From: Bacteroidales bacterium
GTDB taxonomy: Bacteria; Bacteroidota; Bacteroidia; Bacteroidales; Muribaculaceae
Length of the DNA stretch: 64,000 bases
NCBI GenBank assembly: GCA_015061005.1
Contig: SUXJ01000010.1
Location: 1 to 64,000, forward strand
Direction of reading: 5' to 3'
The position numbers and the translations under genes are program-made. Of this stretch, positions 26,874 through 35,384 are shown piece after piece. The stretch's first letter is position 1. The number at the start of each line of letters is the position of its first letter. The notes beneath the pieces are model-generated. The model was not told the DNA's origin. It searched no databases and was given only the letters and a program-made list of their open reading frames with translations.

Positions 26874-27656
26874 TTAATTATATGAACGCAGACGCATCAA
26901 CATTTCATCAAAGTCCACTTTATGAGCATCAAACTCGGGTCCGTCAATGCAAACAAAACGCGTTTTACCGTCAACGGTGACTCTGCATGCCCCACACATA
27001 CCTGTGCCGTCAACCATAATGGTGTTTAAGGAGGCAACCGTGGGCACATCGTATTTCTTGGTCAACAACGACACAAATTTCATCATAACTGCCGGACCGA
27101 TCGTAACAACTTCATCAACGTGTTCTCTCTGCAACACTGATTCTACACCTTCGGTAACGAGACCCTTACGACCGTATGAACCGTCATCTGTCATTATGAT
27201 GACTTCATCAGAGTACTCGCGAACTTGCTCTTCAAGTATAATCAAATCCTTTGTGCGAGCCGCCAAAACTGAAATAACTTTGCAGCCGGCTTGTTTCATC
27301 GCTTTTATAATAGGCAAAAGGGGAGCAACACCTACACCGCCGCCACAGCATACAACGGTGCCACCCTGCCGTATCTCCGTTGCACGACCTAACGGACCAA
27401 CAACGTCATGCAGATATTGACCGGGCTCTAATTCACAAATCCGGCGTGATGATTCGCCAACGGCTTGAACCACCAACGTAATTGTTCCGCTCTTGGTGTC
27501 GGCGTCTGCAATGGTTAACGGAATTCGTTCGCCGTGCTCGTCATTAATTACTATAACAAAATGTCCCGGACGACGTGATGATGCAATGCGAGGAGCTTCA
27601 ACTTCAAGCTTCACGACATTGGCCGAAAACTGTTGTTTTGAAATAATTTTAAACAT
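26874..27656 (-). CDS. nfnA: FAD/NAD-binding subunit of NfnAB-like oxidoreductase (SudB-like)
   Basis: Ferredoxin-NADP reductase-like subunit, 260 residues. The N-terminal beta-barrel binds FAD (GHFVIV then RIPLTIAD). The NAD-binding Rossmann half has CCGGGVGVAPLLPI. A C-terminal [2Fe-2S] site is given by DGTGMCGACRV plus the later FVCIDGPEFD cysteine. This domain order is that of NfnA/SudB and PyrK relatives. The PyrK alternative is unlikely because the partner is GltD-like, not PyrD. It is 8 bp downstream of the capA gene and so part of the ffh-folD-capA unit. Confidence 0.85.
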   Translation of the reverse strand: MFKIISKQQFSANVVKLEVEAPRIASSRRPGHFVIVINDEHGERIPLTIADADTKSGTITLVVQAVGESSRRICELEPGQYLHDVVGPLGRATEIRQGGTVVCCGGGVGVAPLLPIIKAMKQAGCKVISVLAARTKDLIILEEQVREYSDEVIIMTDDGSYGRKGLVTEGVESVLQREHVDEVVTIGPAVMMKFVSLLTKKYDVPTVASLNTIMVDGTGMCGACRVTVDGKTRFVCIDGPEFDAHKVDFDEMLMRLRSYN

Positions 27657-27664
27657 AATTTATC

Positions 27665-28717
27665 CTATTGCAAAAAGAGGGAATCCGCTATGACACCCCG
27701 ATTATATTTTGAAAATAATGCTTCAGCATTCTTACGGAACACTTTGGCATGTTGCATGTTTGATTGATGTGCCGGCACTACACGATAGTTTTGCTTGCCA
27801 TGTGCCGGTTCGGTAAACACTAATGAATATGTAGCAGAAGCGACCTGTGCAGCCCCGGCAGAGTCACGTTCCAGCCTAACTCTCAACATGGCACCTCCGC
27901 GAGTATTATCCGTTTTCATATTTGAAACAAAATTACCGAGAGAATAAACCAACAGCGCAGGTTTACCATCCGGGCCTTTCCGCATCTCCATTGGCTGAAC
28001 AACATGTGGATGACCACCTATTACCATATTCACGCCCAAATCAATCAACCTGTCAGCCAACTGTTTTTGCGATGTATTTGGCAATAATTTATACTCGTCG
28101 CCCCAATGAACACAAACGGCCACAATTTCCGCTTCATTTGCACGTGCTTCGCTAACATCTGCGGCAATTTTATCCAAATCAATATAATCAACAACGACAT
28201 CGCCTTGTACTGGAATTCCGTTGGTGCCATAGGTATAATTCAAAATAGATACCTTAAAGCCATTAACATCAACGATGCGCGTTACTAACGAATCACGCTC
28301 GGCTTGATTGTTCCAAACACCGGCATAAGTCATTTCTAAAGAGTCCATCACCGAAATAGTTCGCCGCAGACCCTTGTCACGCCTGTCGAGTATATGATTA
28401 TTTGCCAACAGACAAAAGTCAAACCCTGCTGACTTTAACTCGCTGAGAAATTCATCGGGTGCAGAAAAGCATGGATAACCTCTGTATGGTTTACCACCAA
28501 GGGAGGCTTCAAAATTTATCACTGCCAAATCCGCAGATTCCACATACGATTGCAGGCTGCTGAAATACCCGGAGAAATCATACGTCCCTTCCGTGGTGCA
28601 AGCGGCTTTAATTTGTCCTTCGTGCATCATGGCATCGCCGGCAAAGAGAATTTCTGCCGAATTTGATTCCGCTAAAAAGGGGAAAAACAATGCCAATAAT
28701 TTCGCGAAGAAGCCCAT
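27665..28717 (-). CDS. CapA family protein (metallophosphatase-like)
   Basis: 350 residues with an N-terminal hydrophobic signal segment (about 1-20). The PGA_cap/CapA domain starts with ILFAGDAMMHEG and continues with LLANNHILDR, VHWGDEYKLLPN and IGGHPHVVQPME, the metal-binding blocks of calcineurin-like phosphoesterases. CapA is named after poly-gamma-glutamate capsule synthesis, but no capB or capC is nearby, so a hydrolase or polysaccharide-related role in the periplasm is the safer reading. It lies 4 bp after folD on the same strand. Confidence 0.82.
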   Translation of the reverse strand: MGFFAKLLALFFPFLAESNSAEILFAGDAMMHEGQIKAACTTEGTYDFSGYFSSLQSYVESADLAVINFEASLGGKPYRGYPCFSAPDEFLSELKSAGFDFCLLANNHILDRRDKGLRRTISVMDSLEMTYAGVWNNQAERDSLVTRIVDVNGFKVSILNYTYGTNGIPVQGDVVVDYIDLDKIAADVSEARANEAEIVAVCVHWGDEYKLLPNTSQKQLADRLIDLGVNMVIGGHPHVVQPMEMRKGPDGKPALLVYSLGNFVSNMKTDNTRGGAMLRVRLERDSAGAAQVASATYSLVFTEPAHGKQNYRVVPAHQSNMQHAKVFRKNAEALFSKYNRGVIADSLFLQ

Positions 28718-28721
28718 CCGA

Positions 28722-29600
28722 TTAATACACCTTACCTTCGGCCGCCAAAAGGGTATTGCGCATCAGCGAACAGATAGTCATCGGTCCGACTCCACCGGGA
28801 ACCGGAGTAATAGCAGAACAAAGCGGTGAAACATTCTCGAAGTCGACATCACCCGACAAACGGAAACCGCTCTTCTTCGTCGGATCACTCACTCGAGTGG
28901 TTCCAACATCAATAATCACCGCTCCGGGCTTAACCATATCGGCAGTGACGAAACCGGGCTGCCCGAGAGCCGCAATGATAATATCGGCAGTCTTACATAT
29001 TTCTTTAATATTTGGGGTTGCAGAATGGCAAACGGTTACTGTCGCATTTCCGGGTTCGCCCTTTTGCATCATCAAGGTTGCCACTGGTTTGCCGACAATG
29101 TTACTGCGTCCGAGCACCACGCAATGTTTGCCACGTGTCGGAATCTCATAGCGACGCATCAATTCCAAAATACCGGCAGGCGTTGCACTCAAAAAGCAAG
29201 GCAATCCCAACGACATACGACCAACATTCACAGGGTGAAATCCGTCAACGTCTTTACTCGGATCTATTGCGCGTATTATTGCTTGCTCATCTATATGTTT
29301 CGGCAAGGGTAATTGCACAATGTATCCGTCTATTTCCGGATTGGAATTGAGTTCAGCAACAATTTGCAAAAGCTCCTCTTGAGTCACATCAGCTTCTCGC
29401 CTTATAAGAGTTGAATCAAAGCCGCACTCTTCACAGGCTTTAACTTTATGCGCAACGTAGGTTTCCGAACCGCCGTCATGGCCAACTAACACTGCGGCTA
29501 AATGAGGTCGCTTTTCTCCTCGTTCGACTCTCGCTTTAACTTCTTCCGCAATTTCTTGCTTTATCGCTGCGGCTGTGGCCTTTCCGTCAATCAACTGCAT
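28722..29600 (-). CDS. folD: Bifunctional methylenetetrahydrofolate dehydrogenase/cyclohydrolase
   Basis: Interconverts 5,10-methylene- and 10-formyl-tetrahydrofolate. The 292-residue protein has [13 protein letters not shown] with the catalytic Lys of the YxxxK-type site. [23 protein letters not shown] for NADP binding and [11 protein letters not shown] close to the C-terminus complete the set. All are standard FolD blocks. It follows ffh by 28 bp and is followed by capA after 4 bp, so it is probably transcribed from the ffh promoter. Confidence 0.95.
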   Translation of the reverse strand: MQLIDGKATAAAIKQEIAEEVKARVERGEKRPHLAAVLVGHDGGSETYVAHKVKACEECGFDSTLIRREADVTQEELLQIVAELNSNPEIDGYIVQLPLPKHIDEQAIIRAIDPSKDVDGFHPVNVGRMSLGLPCFLSATPAGILELMRRYEIPTRGKHCVVLGRSNIVGKPVATLMMQKGEPGNATVTVCHSATPNIKEICKTADIIIAALGQPGFVTADMVKPGAVIIDVGTTRVSDPTKKSGFRLSGDVDFENVSPLCSAITPVPGGVGPMTICSLMRNTLLAAEGKVY

Positions 29601-29628
29601 ATTAAATTCTATTTTGCTATTACGTATA

Positions 29629-30975
29629 TTATCGACGACGCATCCGCTGCATAGCTCTTGCCGCCTTCATCATCTGCATGGGATTTTTCATCGAAGCAGC
29701 GCTCTTCATCATCTTGCGCATCTCCTCAAACTGTTTGAGCAGTTTGTTTACTTCAGCCAACTCGGTACCGGAACCGCGAGCAATGCGCTGGCGACGCGAC
29801 CCCTTGATAATGTCGGGATTCTTTCGTTCAACAACTGTCATTGACTGAATGATAGCCTTAATGTTTTTAAAGGGGTCATCTCCGATTTCTACGTCTTTTA
29901 TAGCCTTGCCAAGGCCGGGTATCATCGATGCAATCTCTTTGATTGAGCCCATTTTTTCAATGCGCTTGATTTGATCAAGGAAGTCATCAAAATCAAATTT
30001 GTTTTTGCGCATCTTTTCTTCGAGGGCGCGAGCTTGCTTCTCGTCAAAATCTTGCTGCGCTTTCTCAACAAGGGTAACAATATCACCCATGCCGAGAATA
30101 CGATCGGCCATTCGTTCGGGATGGAACACGTCAATGGCATCCATCTTTTCTCCCGAGCCGACAAATTTAATCGGTTTGTTGACAACGGTGCGGATTGAAA
30201 CGGCTGCACCGCCACGTGTATCACCGTCAAGTTTGGTCAATACCACGCCGGTAAAATCCAAACGCTCATTAAAGGTCTTTGCCGTATTAACCGCATCTTG
30301 ACCGGTCATGGAGTCCACAACAAACAGGATTTCCTGCGGATTCAATGCTTTTTTCAGGTTCTCAACCTCTTGCATCATTGCTTCATCAACGGCAAGTCGT
30401 CCGGCAGTATCCACAATGACCATATTGAGATTATTTGCTCGAGCATATGCCACACCATTAAGGGCAATCTTCACGGGATCTTGACAATCCGCTTCACTAT
30501 AAACGGGAACTCCGATTTGCTCTCCTACTACCTTGAGTTGCTCAATTGCCGCAGGACGATAAACGTCGCAAGCCACCAACAACGGGCGCTTACCTTGTTC
30601 GCTCTTATATTTCTTTGCGAGTTTTCCGGAGAATGTGGTTTTACCCGAGCCTTGCAGACCGCTCATCAACACGATGGAAGTAGGTGCACTCAAGTCGAAC
30701 TTTGCGGCAGAGCCCCCCATTAATGTAGCAAGCTCATCATGGGCAATCTTCACCAACAGTTCTTTAGGCTTGACCGAGGTAAGCACATTCTGACCGATTG
30801 CCTTTGTTTTCACAGTATCGGTAAACTGCTTGGCTACTTTATAGTTAACGTCGGCATCAATCAATGCTCGACGCACTTCTTTCATCGTTTCCGCAACGTT
30901 TATCTCGGTGATTTTTCCTTCACCTTTCAAAACCTTGAAACTGCGCTCAAGTCTTTCGCTAAGATTTTCAAACAT
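29629..30975 (-). CDS. ffh: Signal recognition particle protein Ffh
   Basis: GTPase that binds signal sequences and the SRP RNA and targets proteins to FtsY and SecYEG. The 448-residue protein has an N-domain helix bundle and the G domain with P-loop [14 protein letters not shown] and [11 protein letters not shown] Met-rich M domain closes it ([18 protein letters not shown]). Lys/Arg-rich C-terminal helices bind RNA. I looked for the SRP RNA gene in the window and did not find one. Its promoter lies at 30995-31003 and it leads a unit with folD, capA and nfnAB. Confidence 0.95.
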   Translation of the reverse strand: MFENLSERLERSFKVLKGEGKITEINVAETMKEVRRALIDADVNYKVAKQFTDTVKTKAIGQNVLTSVKPKELLVKIAHDELATLMGGSAAKFDLSAPTSIVLMSGLQGSGKTTFSGKLAKKYKSEQGKRPLLVACDVYRPAAIEQLKVVGEQIGVPVYSEADCQDPVKIALNGVAYARANNLNMVIVDTAGRLAVDEAMMQEVENLKKALNPQEILFVVDSMTGQDAVNTAKTFNERLDFTGVVLTKLDGDTRGGAAVSIRTVVNKPIKFVGSGEKMDAIDVFHPERMADRILGMGDIVTLVEKAQQDFDEKQARALEEKMRKNKFDFDDFLDQIKRIEKMGSIKEIASMIPGLGKAIKDVEIGDDPFKNIKAIIQSMTVVERKNPDIIKGSRRQRIARGSGTELAEVNKLLKQFEEMRKMMKSAASMKNPMQMMKAARAMQRMRRR

Positions 30976-30994
30976 AATATATCCAAATTTTTCT

Positions 30995-31003
30995 GCAAAT
31001 TTA
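30995..31003 (-). promoter_or_regulatory. ffh promoter -7 box (TAAATTTGC)
   Basis: The plus strand reads GCAAATTTA, 20 bp upstream of the ffh start. It matches the TAnnTTTGC consensus. Confidence 0.65.
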
Positions 31004-31084
31004 CGGATTTTTACTCAAAGAGCCAACAATGCCGGTCCTCGGCTTGATAAAATAACATAGCAACATTTCCGCAAAACTGAGGAA

Positions 31085-31155
31085 ACAAAAAAAACAAAAG
31101 AGCAACATGGTTATTCACCTTTGGACGTTCAATCCAACGAAACAACCTATGTTAC
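31085..31155 (-). terminator. Terminator of the ECF/anti-sigma unit
   Basis: On the minus strand, AACAT and GGTT (with a one-base bulge) pair with AACC and ATGTT further on. An inner TTGGA/TCCAA stem lies between, and the structure ends in CTCTTTTGTTTTTTTTG. It lies just after the anti-sigma stop. Confidence 0.6.
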
Positions 31156-31172
31156 TCCTCTATCAGAAACTG

Positions 31173-32042
31173 TTATTTCAAACGCGATGTGTTCAAAATC
31201 TGCTCTTTTGTAATCGGATAATTATATTCTATCGATTCAGTCTCAAATATAACCTCCTCAGTTTCATCGCTTCCCATTATTATTGACGCTTTAACCAAAA
31301 GGAGATTTTGCTCCTCCTTGTCTATCTTTTCAGCGACATTCTTCATTGTCCTCACCCCTTTTTCGGGCATTGCGACAAATGTAAGTACGAATTTGCCTTT
31401 CCGCTTTGGAACAAGTAACTCAATGATTATTTTTCCGGTTGATTTAAAAACTGTTATGGTTTTAATCTGCTCCGGCTTTATTTCCATAATGCTTTTCCTA
31501 TCGGTGAATTTAATAATATCAGGCAGGGGGCGAGCCTTTTTCGTCACTATCTCACCCAAACTATCTTGTCCTTGCATGAGTGTTTCATTCTCCCCGTCAG
31601 AAATATGCGTGGTCTTTCTTTCATCGTTCCACTCTATTCGCATATAGCCCTTTTCCTCCTGTTGTAGATAGTATAGCGTACCGCTCGTATATCCACACGT
31701 TTGCTCATAATCCTTTGTGGGATAGCCGTAATCACTCAACGGATTCTTTAGCTTGAATTTCACACAGATGCTTTGCAGATTGCCAAACTCTTGCAGTGCT
31801 TTTTCCACTGAAGCTAATGGCGACAGCATAGCTTTGATTTCCTCCATAAACAGGCTCTTTATACCTATTGCAGCGACAATAACGATTGCAGCGGCAACGC
31901 CGCCGAAGCGAACATAGCGTCTTATATTTTTTATTCTGCGTCGATGCGTAGTGGCAAATATTATCCTACATTCAGGCGTGTATTTGGGGTTTAGTAACTC
32001 CTCTATCTTTCTATCTTCATAACCATCTTTTACTTTTTTCAT
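31173..32042 (-). CDS. Anti-sigma-like membrane protein with LolA/RseB-like periplasmic domain
   Basis: 289 residues. The cytoplasmic N-terminus (1-46) is highly charged, a membrane helix spans about 47-65, and a long C-terminal part would lie in the periplasm. That part has the strand pattern of the LolA/RseB fold: a start VKFKLKNP, a TSGTLYYLQQ strand, MRIEWNDERKTTHISDGENE and several later beta hairpins. Assignment of the fold is by pattern only. The start used lies 14 bp after the sigma factor stop; an ATG 27 bp upstream would overlap it. Context with the ECF sigma suggests a one-protein RseA-RseB-like sensor. Confidence 0.6.
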   Translation of the reverse strand: MKKVKDGYEDRKIEELLNPKYTPECRIIFATTHRRRIKNIRRYVRFGGVAAAIVIVAAIGIKSLFMEEIKAMLSPLASVEKALQEFGNLQSICVKFKLKNPLSDYGYPTKDYEQTCGYTSGTLYYLQQEEKGYMRIEWNDERKTTHISDGENETLMQGQDSLGEIVTKKARPLPDIIKFTDRKSIMEIKPEQIKTITVFKSTGKIIIELLVPKRKGKFVLTFVAMPEKGVRTMKNVAEKIDKEEQNLLLVKASIIMGSDETEEVIFETESIEYNYPITKEQILNTSRLK

Positions 32043-32056
32043 AATTGTCTGTTTTT

Positions 32057-32557
32057 CTAAATTAAACATTCTTTTTTTAATCCCTCGCGCAATTTGTCTA
32101 TGCCATATTTGTAGCGCGATTTTGCCGTAGTAAGGGGAATGTGGAGTATCTCCGATATTTCTCGAAAAGTCTTTGCTGCATGAATTTTTAATCTTATTAT
32201 TTCGCTCTGCTCATCAGGCAAGGTGAGTAATAGTTTATTTATGACAACAAATTCCTCTTCAAAATTTGTGGGTGCAAGTTCCTCAATCTCAATATTCTCT
32301 AAATTATCTACAAAATCCAATTGGAACCGCTGCTTCTCTTTCAGTCGGGAATTACAGTTGTTCAACAAACTACGATAGAGGTAACTGCGCATATTTTCTA
32401 TATCTCCTTTTGTCGAACATAATTTAATAAATAGATCTTGCAAAATATCCTCGACTTCGTTGATATTACCAATGCGGTAACAGACATATCGAAATAGATG
32501 CTCTTTCTCTTCCTCCATTATATGGGCAATTTCAATTTTGTTCTCATTTATCTTCAT
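32057..32557 (-). CDS. ECF-type RNA polymerase sigma factor
   Basis: 166 residues. Region 2 includes HLFRYVCYRIGNINEVEDILQ then DLFIKLCS. Region 4 includes LPDEQSEIIRLKIHAAKTFRE, then ISEILHIPLTTAKSRYKYGID, both given as pieces of the two helix-turn-helix halves. It is distinct from the 15-kb ECF gene and more AT-rich. It is cotranscribed with the downstream anti-sigma-like gene and is divergent from the ABC operon. A 14-bp perfect palindrome lies 24 bp upstream of its start. Confidence 0.88.
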   Translation of the reverse strand: MKINENKIEIAHIMEEEKEHLFRYVCYRIGNINEVEDILQDLFIKLCSTKGDIENMRSYLYRSLLNNCNSRLKEKQRFQLDFVDNLENIEIEELAPTNFEEEFVVINKLLLTLPDEQSEIIRLKIHAAKTFREISEILHIPLTTAKSRYKYGIDKLREGLKKECLI

Positions 32558-32580
32558 TGTGTTTAGCTTTTTCTTTCGTT

Positions 32581-32594
32581 AGAATTGCAATTCT
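32581..32594. promoter_or_regulatory. 14-bp perfect palindrome in the divergent promoter region
   Basis: AGAATTGCAATTCT is its own reverse complement. It overlaps a weak minus-strand -7 box (TAGAATTGC). It may be an operator for the ECF sigma unit or an accidental AT-rich palindrome. Confidence 0.4.
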
Positions 32595-32654
32595 ATAATA
32601 AAGACTGCAAAATACGTCATTGGACTTATCCTTACAACTATTTTTTGCACTTTT

Positions 32655-32687
32655 ATTGTTTGTTTCAAATTTTTGATTTAACTTTGT
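32655..32687 (+). promoter_or_regulatory. ABC/efflux operon promoter (ATTG -33, TAACTTTG -7)
   Basis: ATTG at 32655-32658, a 20-bp spacer and TAACTTTG at 32679-32686, 26 bp before the first ATG. This is a near-consensus Bacteroidota promoter for the eight-gene operon. Confidence 0.6.
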
Positions 32688-32712
32688 CGCTGTATTAGTA
32701 AACTATCACACT

Positions 32713-33549
32713 ATGATAACGGTAAATCAACTCAGTTACAAGTACCCACACAGCCATAAGCACACCATCGACAACCTGTCTTTATCGATTCTACCCGGTC
32801 GGACATATGGTCTGCTCGGAGCCAACGGAATCGGCAAGTCAACACTGATGTATCTCATTGCCGGCTTGCTAAAACCGACCGTCGGAACAGTTGATTTCAA
32901 CGGCACATCCGTCATAAAGCGCATACCATCAATACTTTCCGACACGTTCATCGTACCGGAAGAAATCAATTTGCCGCACATCAGCATTGAGAACTACGTG
33001 AAACACAACGCACCGTTTTATCCGCGTTTCTCAGACGAAAAATTCCGCGAATATCTGACAGAATTCAGGCTCACTCGCGATATGCACCTCGGTCGCATAT
33101 CAATGGGTCAGAAAAAGAAAGCTATAATAGCCTTTGCATTGGCGTGCAATACGTCCTTACTGCTTCTTGACGAACCCACCAACGGGCTTGATATCCCGGG
33201 TAAATCGGAATTTCGCCGCGCATTAATTAACTCGACTTCCGCCGATCGAATCGTAATAGTATCCACTCACCAAGTGCGTGATCTCGACTATATTCTCGAC
33301 GCTGTCATAATGCTCAATGAAAATGGACTTGTGCTCAACTCTCTTCTTTCCTCCATTCAGCAAAAATTTCGTTTCAACTTCACTTCCGATAGTGCCGAGG
33401 CCGACAAAGCTCTATGGTCACAACGCACTGCCGGAGGCTATGACACAATAACAGTTCGCAACGAAGACGAATCCGAAACCGATGTAAACCTCGAAAGTCT
33501 TTTTGAATTTGCCTATTCCAATCCTAAAATTTTTATTGACTTCAAATGA
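32713..33549 (+). CDS. ABC transporter ATP-binding protein
   Basis: 278 residues. Walker A is GANGIGKST, the signature is the variant ISMGQKKK in place of LSGGQ, Walker B is LLLLDEPTNGLD and the H-loop is STHQVRDL. The C-terminal 60 residues are an extra regulatory part as in ABC-2 ATPases of the YtrB/BcrA type. The start has the NQLSYKYPHSHKH region common to this group. It overlaps the following permease gene by ATGA, and the pair forms the first transporter of this operon. Substrate unknown. Confidence 0.9.
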   Translation: MITVNQLSYKYPHSHKHTIDNLSLSILPGRTYGLLGANGIGKSTLMYLIAGLLKPTVGTVDFNGTSVIKRIPSILSDTFIVPEEINLPHISIENYVKHNAPFYPRFSDEKFREYLTEFRLTRDMHLGRISMGQKKKAIIAFALACNTSLLLLDEPTNGLDIPGKSEFRRALINSTSADRIVIVSTHQVRDLDYILDAVIMLNENGLVLNSLLSSIQQKFRFNFTSDSAEADKALWSQRTAGGYDTITVRNEDESETDVNLESLFEFAYSNPKIFIDFK

Positions 33550-34346
33550 ACACACCCGATAAGTTTAATTTTGAGCGATTCGGTCTCGCAACCCGACAAT
33601 ATTTCAGCTACAATAAGAAGCAACTGCTCGGCGGTATGCTGGCTACCCTCGGTTTCCTCTCCCTTATTGCTTTTGCCATCGGCAATCACTACGAAGAGCA
33701 ATATGACCGATGCATACAAAATGCACATTATTGGGAATCGCCTGAAACAATCTATATGAAAACAGTCGAAATCGAAGCACTCGCGTTCACCTGCTGCTTC
33801 TTTCTTTTCACTGTAATTGCCGGCTCTCTTACCTTCAGCTCCTTCAATAGTAAAAAGAAGCGCATCACATCTTTAATGCAACCGATGGCAAAAAGCGAAA
33901 TGTTTATCCTTCGTATACTAATACACACCGTTTTGGCCAATGTAATGTTCATAGGTTGCTGCATCGCGGCAGATGTCCTACGCTCCATTTTAGTTTTCGG
34001 ACCGACTATATGGACTTCGCATGCAATAATTTTTACTGACAAATTTTTAAACACAGCCCTTCCAATCATTTTATCATCCGCCATCTTCGGACAGGCATTA
34101 TACACATTGGGGGCAGCATTGTGGCCTCGCAATTCATTTATAATCACCTTTGGCGTACTATTTGCAGCACAATTGATATTCATACCGATTATAGAAAATA
34201 TTACGGACCTATTTGTAAGTATAGTCGAATTTCTACACATCGACGAAATTCTCGCCGCGAGTCTGATAATCTTTGCAATGGCAATAGGTGTTTATTGGTT
34301 GGCATGGCTGCGTTTCAAGCGCTATCAAATAATATTAAAACTCTAA
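33546..34346 (+). CDS. ABC-2 type membrane permease
   Basis: 266 residues with six hydrophobic segments, at about 32-50, 75-97, 115-140, 160-180, 190-215 and 235-258. The layout matches an ABC-2 permease of the YtrC/ABC2_membrane_2 type. There is no conserved motif that defines a substrate. Translationally coupled to the ATPase gene upstream and followed after 7 bp by the GntR regulator. Export of a lipid, peptide or antimicrobial is a plausible reading. Confidence 0.75.
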   Translation: MNTPDKFNFERFGLATRQYFSYNKKQLLGGMLATLGFLSLIAFAIGNHYEEQYDRCIQNAHYWESPETIYMKTVEIEALAFTCCFFLFTVIAGSLTFSSFNSKKKRITSLMQPMAKSEMFILRILIHTVLANVMFIGCCIAADVLRSILVFGPTIWTSHAIIFTDKFLNTALPIILSSAIFGQALYTLGAALWPRNSFIITFGVLFAAQLIFIPIIENITDLFVSIVEFLHIDEILAASLIIFAMAIGVYWLAWLRFKRYQIILKL

Positions 34347-34353
34347 TCTGTAA

Positions 34354-34722
34354 ATGGCAATAAATTCGGATCGCCCCATTTATCTTCAAATAGCGGATTC
34401 ATTGACCGACGACATTTTGGCTGGACGCTATCAACCCGACTCTCGCATCCCTTCGGTGCGCGAACTTTCGGCAATGATGCAAGTCAATGTCAACACTGCA
34501 ATGAGAGCCGTGGAGCAACTTGAGCGCAATAAAATAATCTACAACCGCCGCGGACTCGGCTATTTCACTGCAAACAACGCTGTTGAACTTATTGCACAAC
34601 AACGCCGCGATGAGTTTTTCAAGCACGAAATAGATTATTTTTTCAACCGACTGAGCCAAATAGGCATGGATTCCGTTGAATTATTACAGCGCTACGAAAC
34701 ATATCTAAAACTAAAACAATGA
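34354..34722 (+). CDS. GntR family regulator, YtrA type
   Basis: 122 residues: a winged helix-turn-helix (residues 5-72, opening IYLQIADSLTDDILAGRY, then SRIPSVRELSAMMQVN). A short C-terminal helical part of 50 residues follows, instead of an effector domain, which is the YtrA subfamily. These proteins repress the transporter operon that encodes them and respond to cell-wall antibiotics in Firmicutes. Here the gene sits in the middle of the operon, between the first ABC exporter and the MacAB-like part, and overlaps the next gene by ATGA. Autoregulation is inferred. Confidence 0.88.
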   Translation: MAINSDRPIYLQIADSLTDDILAGRYQPDSRIPSVRELSAMMQVNVNTAMRAVEQLERNKIIYNRRGLGYFTANNAVELIAQQRRDEFFKHEIDYFFNRLSQIGMDSVELLQRYETYLKLKQ

Positions 34723-35384
34723 TTACTCTTCACGACATTAACAAAACATATCCGGGCATAGTGCCACTCCACGTGCTTCGCGATGTGAATCTTCATATCG
34801 ACAAAGGAGAATTAGTATCAATTATGGGGGCATCAGGCAGCGGAAAATCCACTTTGCTCAACATTCTCGGCATATTAGATAATTACGATTCAGGAGAATA
34901 TTGGCTTGACGGTGTACTCATTAAGAATCTCAGCGAGAATCGCTCAGCTGAACTGCGCAACAAGATGATTGGATTTGTATTTCAATCGTTCAATCTGATT
35001 AACTACAAAGATGCACTTGAAAACGTGGCTCTACCCTTGTTCTATCAGGGCGTAAGCCGACGCAAACGCCGAAAACTGGCCATGGAACAACTCGATAAAC
35101 TCGGTTTGGCTGACCGCGCCCACCATTTGCCCGGGGAACTTTCCGGAGGTCAGAAACAACGCGTGGCGTTGGCGCGTGCTCTAATTACCAATCCGAGCAT
35201 CATTCTGGCCGATGAACCGACCGGTGCTCTTGACAGCAAAACCTCTCGCGAGGTGATGCAAATATTTCGTGAACTTAACGCCGAACAAAACATGACGATT
35301 ATCATTGTAACTCATGACCCGGCTGTAGGTGAACAAACCAATCGAATTATACGTATTCTTGACGGACAAATAGCTCTGAGATGA
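34719..35384 (+). CDS. MacB/LolD-type ABC ATPase
   Basis: 221 residues with a compact LolD-like ATPase. Walker A is GASGSGKST, the Q-loop lies in FVFQSFNLI, the signature is LSGGQKQR and Walker B is IILADEPTGALDS, with the H-loop in IVTHDP. It partners the two FtsX-type permeases that follow. The order ATPase, permease, permease, adaptor, TolC is that of a tripartite efflux pump with the ATPase on a separate chain. Confidence 0.92.
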   Translation: MITLHDINKTYPGIVPLHVLRDVNLHIDKGELVSIMGASGSGKSTLLNILGILDNYDSGEYWLDGVLIKNLSENRSAELRNKMIGFVFQSFNLINYKDALENVALPLFYQGVSRRKRRKLAMEQLDKLGLADRAHHLPGELSGGQKQRVALARALITNPSIILADEPTGALDSKTSREVMQIFRELNAEQNMTIIIVTHDPAVGEQTNRIIRILDGQIALR

